Source: DASSBQ01 sp035250505
GTDB taxonomy: Bacteria > Nitrospirota > Nitrospiria > Nitrospirales > Nitrospiraceae
Direction: 5' to 3'
DNA: 35,766 nucleotides
Assembly (NCBI GenBank): GCA_035250505.1
Contig: DATFFC010000151.1
Span: 1 to 35,766 of the forward strand
Shown here: positions 22,801-29,879 of the stretch, piece by piece
Numbering within the stretch: position 1 is the first letter of the stretch
How the letters are laid out: each line of letters begins with the position of its first letter
Made by a program: the position numbers and the translations under genes
The notes under the pieces: model-generated
The model's input: only the letters and a program-made list of their open reading frames with translations
Told to the model about the DNA's origin: nothing
Databases searched by the model: none

Positions 22801-25115
22801 GTTGTCACCACCGGTCTTGCGAGCATGGCCGAAAGAATCAATGAGAACAGGGCGCCCAAGCTTACCGTGATGCCGATCGCGTGCAACACCGGAGTCTGCG
22901 AGCAGGCCAGCGTCCCGAAGGCGGCCAAGGTGGCTCCGATGCAAACAAGCAGTGCCAGCGACGTGCGGCGGTGTTCGGCCTCATCTCCTGCCGCGCGACG
23001 AAAGAAGAGCGCATAGTTGAGGCCGATGCCCATGACCAACAGCAGCGACACGAGATGAAAGAGCGAGAGCCGCTCTCCCGCGAGCATGAGCGACGTAACG
23101 GCGAACAGGATCGCGATGACGGGAGGAAGCAGAACCATGCCGACGATGCTGGCCCGCCGCAGTCCCCACCAGAGAACGGCCGTGATGGCCGCCACGCCGA
23201 GCGCGGTAAGCCGCAGCGATTCCTCCCGATACCTTGCCACCAATCGATCGGCTTCTTGCTTGAGATCGAGAAACGTCACCCCCTGCCCCTCTCGTTCAAT
23301 GCGGCGAGCCAGCGCCGCCGGATCGGTCACTCCACGCAACGGAGCCAATGCCGTCCATTCATTTCCGCTGTGCAGGAGGAGCGCGCGCAATTTCAATGAT
23401 AAGGCCGACGGCTCCAAGTCGCCGGGATCCAGAAGATCACCGGTTCGTGCCCGTTCGACGGCTTGCAAGAACGGCTCGAAGAGTCCTGCACGAAACGGTA
23501 ACCCCTGGAGGGCCTCTTGCAGCGCAGCCTTCAAGACTCCCGGTTTTGGCAAAGCCGCGCGGCGGCGTTCCTGCGTCTCTCGAGAAGGAACATAGAAGCT
23601 GGGCAAGTCAAAGCCCCCGATCATGCCTTCCGCGACCAGCCGGCGCAGGAACGTGCCGGCTGATTCGCTCACGGCGAGCGCCTGGTCTCGGCTGTCGGCA
23701 TTGATGACCAACAAGAACCGCACATCGGGCGCGCCCAGTTCTCTCCGAAGCTGCTCGTCCAAGGCCTTGCCCGACTGGGACACCGGGCTCAAGTGGGCCA
23801 GGTCATCATCCCAAATTCGTGTTTCGCTGAACGCGAGATACGAGACAGCCGCAAGGACTCCGAGCCACACGAGCCGGCGACCGCGACCGATCCATCGTAG
23901 AGACCGGATCCAATCCACATGCGGAACACGTGATGACGGCTCCGTTCTGAGTCGCGGCGCCAAGGCCGGCACGACCCAGCGGGTGACAAGCCCGGCGGCC
24001 AAGACGCCCACGACGATCAGCACACCCAATTGCGACAGTCCGGTGAAACTGGACAGCAGCATACTGAGCCCACCGAACACCGTGGTCAGCACCGCCAATC
24101 TGAGTGTCGGCCATATGCGCAGAAGCGTGTCCCTCGGCCGTTCACCGGGAGCGACATTCGTAAACAGATACGCGGGATAATCGACGGCTTCCCCGATCAA
24201 GGTCGCGCCGAATCCTAATGTAATGCCATGGACGAAGCCGAACAGGCCTTGCACCGCCGCAATGCCGATCAGCAAGCCGGTCAAGACCGGCAGGAAGCTG
24301 AGCACCATGAGGGGGGTGGACCGATAGACCAGCACCAGCAAGACCGTGACGAGGACCCCCGCGATAAGAGACAGGCGCCAAGACTCCTGCTCGATCGTGG
24401 CGCGCGCCTCAACGGCAAAAACCGCCGGGCCGCTCACCAGTAACCGGGCCTCCTTAGGCAAACCAGCCTCGCGATAGGCTTGGCGGATCAAGGTGACCGC
24501 GTCCGCCTGCCGGTCCAGATCGAATCCCGGCGCGCGCGATTCCGCAATGAGCTGTGCCCTCCGGCCGTCCCGGGAAAACCAGACGCCATGGAGCATCGCA
24601 GGCGCCTCACCCATCTGGATTTGTGAAATGATTTGCCGCAACTCCCCGGTAGGATCGGCCGGCAAGAGCGCTTTCGTCACGGCCCCGGCCGGAGAACCGA
24701 GCAAACGCAGTTGCTCTTCAAGAGACGCGCGCAAGGCGGAGGCGGTGAACCGATCGACGGTCACGGCCGGACTCAATAGATAACGATGGCTCATCAACAC
24801 CTCCCGCTCAGCGGCAAACTGAGCGGGATCCCCATTGTTCACGTAACTGAACAGGCCGCTCGAATCGAGTCGCCGGGCGATCTGCCGGCTGGCATCGGCT
24901 AACAGCTCGGGCTCGGCTCCTTCGAGCCCCACCAGGATGAGTCGGGCCGCGACGCCGTCACGCAGTTGGGCCACGAGGAGATGCTGCATCCGGTCGGCGA
25001 CGCGCGGCAGCAAAGCCGTCAGGTCCGTCGTCACAGTGATCCGGCTGATCACGCCTGCGCTGAGAACCAGCAACGCAATCCAAACCGCCACGGCGGTCCG
25101 TGAAAGGCTGGTCAC
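22797..25115 (-). CDS. MMPL/RND-type lipid exporter
   Basis: The 772-residue protein starts at GTG 25115, overlapping the LolA-like stop as GTGA. It has an N-terminal helix, a large periplasmic loop, five or six helices (about 240-420: ISL GVLVTVLLVLVY, FLPVLTGLLIG and GATLIGEAVDYPAYLF), a second loop and a second helix block (about 630-770). The EAVDYPAY and GIGLNYALFF segments mark the two membrane blocks of MMPL/RND permeases. Predicted exporters of this type belong to aryl-polyene clusters and are thought to move the lipid-linked pigment toward the outer membrane. Confidence 0.88.
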   Translation of the reverse strand: MTSLSRTAVAVWIALLVLSAGVISRITVTTDLTALLPRVADRMQHLLVAQLRDGVAARLILVGLEGAEPELLADASRQIARRLDSSGLFSYVNNGDPAQFAAEREVLMSHRYLLSPAVTVDRFTASALRASLEEQLRLLGSPAGAVTKALLPADPTGELRQIISQIQMGEAPAMLHGVWFSRDGRRAQLIAESRAPGFDLDRQADAVTLIRQAYREAGLPKEARLLVSGPAVFAVEARATIEQESWRLSLIAGVLVTVLLVLVYRSTPLMVLSFLPVLTGLLIGIAAVQGLFGFVHGITLGFGATLIGEAVDYPAYLFTNVAPGERPRDTLLRIWPTLRLAVLTTVFGGLSMLLSSFTGLSQLGVLIVVGVLAAGLVTRWVVPALAPRLRTEPSSRVPHVDWIRSLRWIGRGRRLVWLGVLAAVSYLAFSETRIWDDDLAHLSPVSQSGKALDEQLRRELGAPDVRFLLVINADSRDQALAVSESAGTFLRRLVAEGMIGGFDLPSFYVPSRETQERRRAALPKPGVLKAALQEALQGLPFRAGLFEPFLQAVERARTGDLLDPGDLEPSALSLKLRALLLHSGNEWTALAPLRGVTDPAALARRIEREGQGVTFLDLKQEADRLVARYREESLRLTALGVAAITAVLWWGLRRASIVGMVLLPPVIAILFAVTSLMLAGERLSLFHLVSLLLVMGIGLNYALFFRRAAGDEAEHRRTSLALLVCIGATLAAFGTLACSQTPVLHAIGITVSLGALFSLILSAMLARPVVTT

Positions 25116-25711
25116 GACACCGGCTCATGAATCGCCATCACGGAACGGTCTCCTCCCGCCTCGTGAATCTCCACGAGCGTCAGGCGGTTTCCGTGCCCCG
25201 TCAGCCGGATGGATGTTAGATACGACGCGGCCTGCGGATCGAGCGGACGCAACGTCAACAGCCATTTCTTCGGCGTGCCTTCGACCTTGATGTGATAGAA
25301 GCGCCGAAGCGCCTCCACCTCGCCGGCAAGGCTGGCTCGGATCGCTTCGACAAACGACCAGATCAACGGATGGCTCTTGACTCCGATGCGTTTCGTGCCG
25401 TCCTTGTTCACCAACGTGAGCTGGTCGCCCTGAACGACCAGATGTTCCTCGTACGGGGTCAGCACATGTTTCTCCACGCGATTCGGCCGTGAATAGGCAA
25501 GTGTTCCCGTGAGAACCAACGGCTTGGCCAATACAGCCATCGTCTTGGTTTCGGTGAACCGGTCCCGGCGAGCAGAGACCTGTGCCATCTGCTCCATGAG
25601 CTGAGGCAAGTCCAACGGTGGCTGATTCTCGGCCGCTTCAGGGCTCCCGGGCTGCCCAAGGACGAGGCTCAGCGCCAGACACCGCGCGATCGTGGTCACG
25701 CGACAAGTCAT
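25112..25711 (-). CDS. LolA-like outer-membrane carrier protein
   Basis: From ATG 25711 (199 residues) it has a signal peptide (TTIARCLALSLVL, ending AAEN) and a LolA-like half-barrel with LMEQMAQVSARRDRFTETKTM, LTGTLAYSRPNRVEKH, and VQGDQLTLV. LolA-fold carriers bind lipidated molecules in the periplasm. It overlaps the acyltransferase gene by 74 bases, an unusually long overlap, but no later start would keep the signal peptide except GTG 25699. It probably hands the product from the MMPL exporter to the outer membrane. Confidence 0.8.
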   Translation of the reverse strand: MTCRVTTIARCLALSLVLGQPGSPEAAENQPPLDLPQLMEQMAQVSARRDRFTETKTMAVLAKPLVLTGTLAYSRPNRVEKHVLTPYEEHLVVQGDQLTLVNKDGTKRIGVKSHPLIWSFVEAIRASLAGEVEALRRFYHIKVEGTPKKWLLTLRPLDPQAASYLTSIRLTGHGNRLTLVEIHEAGGDRSVMAIHEPVS

Positions 25712-26591
25712 AAAAGTTGAACCAGTTGTAAGGATACAGGCGGCAATAGTGCTCCAGCCGCTCGACGTACCGCTGCACCCAGGGTCGCAGATCATCCGAT
25801 CGACCCGGCCGCCCCGTAGCACCGGTTCCAATGGTCTCCGCAAACGGCTCGAACCGGATAAGATATCGCCGGCCGCCCCGGTACAACCCGAAGAAGAGGA
25901 CGACGGGGACCTGGAGGAGGGCCGCAAGGAGAAACGGACCTTCAGGAAAGGGAGTGGGCGTGCCCAAGAATTCACAGGTCACGGCCCGTTCTCCCCACAG
26001 CAACCGATCGGCCAGAATACCGACCAATTCCCCTTGGTCCAACCGCTCTTTCACCAGCAACATCGTATCAGGCGTGCCGGGAGGGATGATCCGCCGACGA
26101 ATCTCCGGGTGCAGCCCATGTAACACGCGATTGAGATTGGAGGCGGCGCCTTCATGCATGACCACGTTGACCGGCAGATGTTTCTCGAACAACCCGTGCG
26201 CGCGAAGAATCTCAAAGCTGCCCAAGTGAGATCCCAGCAAGAGGCATCCGCGTTTCGTTGCGATAAAAGGATCGAGCGTCGAAGCTCCTTCAATCCGAAC
26301 ATCGAAATAGTGATGGCGGCCCGAGAGCAGATAGACCCGATCGTGGATCGTCGAAGCGAACGCGTGGTAATGGCGGAACACATCCGTCCATGCGGCCGGC
26401 CGCCCCAGCGCTCGGTCCAAGTACCGGCGCGACACGCGGCGGGTTCCTCCCGAGAACAAGATGAAATAGAGACAGATGGGATACAGAAAGCACCGGGCAA
26501 CCGGCCGGCCGGCCCGCAAGGTCATCCAGGTCAGCAACCTGACCAGCATCACACTGCCGCGTTCCGGTTTCCGCAGCCATTCACTGCTCAC
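25638..26591 (-). CDS. LpxL/HtrB-like acyltransferase
   Basis: The likely start is GTG 26591, overlapping the hotdog gene by 11 bases, giving 317 residues. It has a membrane helix (VARCFLYPICLYFILF), then SHLGSFE carrying the HX4E catalytic motif of lipid A acyltransferases, and later PEGPFLLAALLQVPVVLFFGLY. The first 28 codons of the longer frame overlap the previous gene and are not needed. In aryl-polyene clusters an acyltransferase/glycosyltransferase of this type attaches the polyene or a fatty acid to a lipid anchor at the inner membrane. Confidence 0.85.
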   Translation of the reverse strand: MSSEWLRKPERGSVMLVRLLTWMTLRAGRPVARCFLYPICLYFILFSGGTRRVSRRYLDRALGRPAAWTDVFRHYHAFASTIHDRVYLLSGRHHYFDVRIEGASTLDPFIATKRGCLLLGSHLGSFEILRAHGLFEKHLPVNVVMHEGAASNLNRVLHGLHPEIRRRIIPPGTPDTMLLVKERLDQGELVGILADRLLWGERAVTCEFLGTPTPFPEGPFLLAALLQVPVVLFFGLYRGGRRYLIRFEPFAETIGTGATGRPGRSDDLRPWVQRYVERLEHYCRLYPYNWFNFYDLSRDHDRAVSGAEPRPWAAREP

Positions 26592-26910
26592 GATCCCAGC
26601 ACGCCACGGCTGCGACGGGATATCGCAGACTCCCCGACGCGATCGTGGTGTCTCCGCGGGTAATGGTGAACGCAATCTGTCCTCCGTCCCTCGTCTGTAG
26701 GGTCATGACAAACGGTTCATCAGGCCGCAATGAGGCGGTAAATTTCACCGCGGACCAGTAGATCGGTCCCGGCGCCACACGCCAGTGATCCTGCATCGTC
26801 GCGAGCAATTCATGGAGGAGCAGCACGGCCGGGACGATTGGATTGCCGGGGAAATGACCGGCCAACGACGGATGATCGGCGGGGATACGGCCGTGCGCTT
26901 GGATCTGCAT
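26581..26910 (-). CDS. Small hotdog dehydratase (ApeI-like)
   Basis: This 109-residue protein has HFPGNPIVPAVLLLHELL, the helix and catalytic histidine of FabA/FabZ-like hotdog enzymes, and a following beta sheet (AVKFTASLRPDEPF, IAFTITRGD). It is short, as ApeI is. ApeI and ApeP form a heteromeric dehydratase in characterised aryl-polyene systems. It starts 9 bases after the AMP-ligase stop, with AAGGA ahead of its ATG. Confidence 0.83.
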   Translation of the reverse strand: MQIQAHGRIPADHPSLAGHFPGNPIVPAVLLLHELLATMQDHWRVAPGPIYWSAVKFTASLRPDEPFVMTLQTRDGGQIAFTITRGDTTIASGSLRYPVAAVACWDREQ

Positions 26911-26919
26911 AGTTTTTCC

Positions 26920-28323
26920 TTAGACCGAGCGACGGGACCTGCACGCCGCTGCAAGGGCTTCGAGCTGCTCGCGGGGCAGCTTTCCGGTCGCGTTCCTCGG
27001 GAGGGAATCGACCAGATGTAAGGGACGAGGTAGGAATACGGGATCGACGCGAGTCCGCAATGCGCCAAGGATCATGGAGGCTCTGAGCCCGGGCGCCACG
27101 ACAAAAGCAGTCAGTCGGCCACTTCGCCCGTCGCCAGGCCGGTAAAACGTGCCGTCCACCACTCCGTCGATTCTCAGTAGGGCCGTATTCAAAGCCGACA
27201 GCGAAGCGCGCTTCCCCGCGATTTTCACCAGATCGTAGTTGGACCCATGCAGCAAAAACTCATCTTGATGAACGGTGATACGATCCGCCAGCCGGCACGG
27301 CTGTCCCACGTGGCCGCCGCTCACCCACGCGGTATCCCCGTCTTGGGTGAGCCGCAGACCCGGACAGAGGGTCCAGCGGTCGCCGGCCGTGGGCCGGCGC
27401 GATCCGATGACTCCGGCCTCGGTGCAGCCGTAGATCTCATGAACCGGCACGTCCCATAATTGTTCGGCCTTCGCCGCCAGCGATCGGGTGAGCGGCATAG
27501 TGGCCGACACTATCTGCTCGATTCCCGGCAAGGCGGTCTTCCGGCCGACATAGGCGCGGAGATGCACCGGTGTCGTCATCAGCCAGACCGGCAGGGGAAG
27601 ATCGGCAAGATCCCCATGAAGATCCGCCGGCAAAATGGGATGCCCGGCATCAAGACTCCAGCCTCGCTGGAGCGGCAGCATGATCGTTGTTTCCAACCCA
27701 TACATGTGTTGCGGCGGCACGGTGCCGACAACCACAGGCGGAATCGTGCAGTCCGTCGGCAACTGTCTCGCCAATGCCTCCGCGCCGTGAACGAGGGAAC
27801 CCCATGTCTTGGCATGGGCTCTGGGTAGTCCACTGCTCCCGGAGGTAAATACGATCGCCGCGATTCGCGCCGATGGAATGACCGGGATATCGAGAGGTGT
27901 TCCGGCGGCTGTTCCGCCATCCGCGACACGATAGATCGGCATGCCGGGCGGGACATCGTCATGGTCGGTCAGAATATACGATTCCGGGTATCGATCGTTG
28001 AGTTGCTGTAGCACCTCGGTCGCTCGACAGGTCGGAAATAGACTCACGTGCCTGGATGCCAAGGCCGCTGCAAACGCAATCAAGAACCGGTAACGATCCT
28101 TGCACAGATTGACGGCGTGCCGCTTGGGCGGCAGGCGAGACGCCAATTCTCCGGCCGCCGCGAGAAAGTCGGACAGGAGGAATGCCGTCCCTTTCCGCCA
28201 AGCTATAAGATCGTTGAGGCTTTGGTGGGCGAGCAGCGGATAGGCCTGTCGCTCACGGATGGTAGGCGGAGGCCTCAGATTTCTCCATGCCCCGCTTGCT
28301 GCTGGTATGGCCGAGCGGATCAT
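26920..28323 (-). CDS. Acyl/aryl-adenylating enzyme (ApeH-like)
   Basis: The 467-residue protein has the adenylate-forming core: TSGSSGLPRAHAK at 160-172 in place of the canonical TSGTTGxPKG, YGCTEAG, a D/W-R-like segment and a C-terminal NATGKLPR with the catalytic Lys. It begins at ATG 28323, overlapping the carrier-protein stop by four bases. ApeH-type enzymes activate an aryl starter (4-hydroxycinnamic- or 4-hydroxybenzoic-type acid) and load it onto the carrier protein. Here the substrate is inferred from context only. Confidence 0.85.
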   Translation of the reverse strand: MIRSAIPAASGAWRNLRPPPTIRERQAYPLLAHQSLNDLIAWRKGTAFLLSDFLAAAGELASRLPPKRHAVNLCKDRYRFLIAFAAALASRHVSLFPTCRATEVLQQLNDRYPESYILTDHDDVPPGMPIYRVADGGTAAGTPLDIPVIPSARIAAIVFTSGSSGLPRAHAKTWGSLVHGAEALARQLPTDCTIPPVVVGTVPPQHMYGLETTIMLPLQRGWSLDAGHPILPADLHGDLADLPLPVWLMTTPVHLRAYVGRKTALPGIEQIVSATMPLTRSLAAKAEQLWDVPVHEIYGCTEAGVIGSRRPTAGDRWTLCPGLRLTQDGDTAWVSGGHVGQPCRLADRITVHQDEFLLHGSNYDLVKIAGKRASLSALNTALLRIDGVVDGTFYRPGDGRSGRLTAFVVAPGLRASMILGALRTRVDPVFLPRPLHLVDSLPRNATGKLPREQLEALAAACRSRRSV

Positions 28324-28601
28324 CGCGTCCTATGCTGATCGATATGAGCGGCCAGCGCCCGCACCGACGCGAAGGCCGCACGATCTTCCGAACGGAGATC
28401 ACAGCCGTATCTCCGGGAGACGGACAGGGCAATTTCCAACATATCGATCGAGTCCAATCCCAGGCCTTCCCCAAAGAGAGGAATGGTCGGGTCCAGTTCT
28501 GCCGCCGGAACGTCGAGGTGCAGCGTATCCACAATGAGGAAGGCAATTTCTGCCTCGCTTGTGGCTGAAACCACAGCCGGTTTGTCGTGCTGTCGGGACA
28601 T
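28320..28601 (-). CDS. Acyl carrier protein
   Basis: This 93-residue acidic protein has the phosphopantetheine site GLGLDSIDMLEI (Ser51) and a helical bundle. It carries the growing polyene chain as a thioester. It starts 5 bases after the deacetylase stop and is coupled to the adenylating enzyme. Characterised aryl-polyene clusters usually have two carrier proteins; only one is visible here. Confidence 0.9.
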   Translation of the reverse strand: MSRQHDKPAVVSATSEAEIAFLIVDTLHLDVPAAELDPTIPLFGEGLGLDSIDMLEIALSVSRRYGCDLRSEDRAAFASVRALAAHIDQHRTR

Positions 28602-28606
28602 AGTCG

Positions 28607-29353
28607 TTACGCCTCGGTCGGGCGCCCCCTTGACGAGGCGGTCCGGAGCGGAAGAACCGCGCGCTGAAGCGCGGCCTTCAACATCCCCGGGGCCTCGTCG
28701 TAATATGGTTTGTCATCTAGGCACAGACCGGCGCGGCCTGCCGCTTCCAGAAGTAACTCGAGATATGCGTTCAAATTCCCCGCGGTATAGCGGTTCGTAT
28801 CGTGGAAGGCGACGACGACGGGAACGACTCCTCCCACCGACGGAATTTCGCGGGCTACCAGAGACCGGTGCACCTTCCTCAACTGGGCACGAAAGTTCCA
28901 GCGTCTGAACAGATGGAGGCCGCAGTCGATTCCGTCGTAGGCCTTCACGTCCGAGAGCATCATGCGGAGTCCATGACGTTCGTACTGCGCCACCGTCGCG
29001 GGATTGAACCACCAGTAAGGCGGCCGAACCAGCGACGGTCCCTTGCCGGTAATAGAACGGATATCCGCCATGCCGTCGGCCAGTGATCGCCCCAGATCTG
29101 CCGACGACATGCTTGTGTGGCTGACATGGCCTCGGACGGTGCCGGTATGGAGTCCCAAGACATGTCCCTCTGCATGCTCTTTCTGGAGCATCGCCCGCCC
29201 ATTCCGACATCCCCCTCCTCCGGTGTTTCTGGTCTGGACAAAAAACACGGCTTTGATGTCCCGTTGCACCCGGTTGCTCGCAAGCTCTCCCAGCACCCGC
29301 TCGGTATTGGCGTGAGGTCCATCATCGAATGTCAGAAGAAAGCGGGTATTCAC
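28607..29353 (-). CDS. NodB-family polysaccharide deacetylase (CE4)
   Basis: From GTG 29353 (248 residues), overlapping the lipoprotein stop as GTGA, it shows the NodB motifs: TFDDGPHANT near residues 8-17, GLHTGTVRGHVSH (metal histidines), and LVRPPYWW. A C-terminal VVAFHDTN follows. No signal peptide is seen, so it may act in the cytoplasm, or be exported by an unusual route. NodB enzymes remove acetyl from N-acetyl sugars. Such a gene is not standard in aryl-polyene clusters and with the GT fusion suggests a modified sugar head. Confidence 0.85.
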   Translation of the reverse strand: MNTRFLLTFDDGPHANTERVLGELASNRVQRDIKAVFFVQTRNTGGGGCRNGRAMLQKEHAEGHVLGLHTGTVRGHVSHTSMSSADLGRSLADGMADIRSITGKGPSLVRPPYWWFNPATVAQYERHGLRMMLSDVKAYDGIDCGLHLFRRWNFRAQLRKVHRSLVAREIPSVGGVVPVVVAFHDTNRYTAGNLNAYLELLLEAAGRAGLCLDDKPYYDEAPGMLKAALQRAVLPLRTASSRGRPTEA

Positions 29354-29640
29354 AACGCCTTGTGCTGTTCTTCCGCTGATTTCAGGACCTTGCCGGTGCA
29401 GGTATAGCTGTAGGTGTAGATCCATGCCACCGGCCCAGGGAACTGGTGATGCATATCGGTAAGCCGAACTTTGACATTCAGCTTTTGAGCATCTTCTTTG
29501 AGATTTTCGACGCAGCCCTCAGGCGAGCGTCCACTCGAGATAACTTTCTCGATTTGGTCCGTTTCATAGTTGGGAATGGTATAGTGCGGCCCGCAGCCGC
29601 CGAGTAGGATCAGTGTGGCGATGACCCACGAGGGTTTCAT
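29350..29640 (-). CDS. Small lipoprotein heading the polyene operon
   Basis: From ATG 29640, six bases after GGGAGG, the product is 96 residues with a lipobox LGGC. The mature part has three further cysteine-containing segments (EGCVEN, YTCTG) and no recognised family. The longer upstream frame lacks a ribosome site and signal character. It is the first gene of the operon and coupled to the deacetylase by GTGA. Role unknown; an outer-membrane or periplasmic helper is possible. Confidence 0.7.
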   Translation of the reverse strand: MKPSWVIATLILLGGCGPHYTIPNYETDQIEKVISSGRSPEGCVENLKEDAQKLNVKVRLTDMHHQFPGPVAWIYTYSYTCTGKVLKSAEEQHKAL

Positions 29641-29727
29641 GGAAGTGCCTCCCGCGCTAAAAGATTGATGTCGTGATCGGCTCGATCCTCCGTAGAACCA
29701 CATTAGTAAAGGCTAGAGTCTTGCTGC

Positions 29728-29745
29728 ACTAGGCCGACCCCTAGT
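29728..29745. promoter_or_regulatory. Palindrome in the divergent control region
   Basis: ACTAGG (29728-29733) and CCTAGT (29740-29745) flank a 6-base spacer, forming a perfect palindrome. It sits in the 239-base gap between the start of the minus-strand polyene operon (29640) and the start of the plus-strand ATPase gene (29880). It could be an operator. No convincing promoter boxes were found in the gap. Confidence 0.35.
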
Positions 29746-29879
29746 TGGCTGGGAGAAGCGCCCCAGCGAACTTCACTGCTTCGAAATTTATTCCTGTGCA
29801 TCCGGCCTTGCGGGCATTACCTGTCCGCAATACAATGCGGCGGCAATTCTCCCCCATTCATCAGGCCGAAGGAGCCTTC

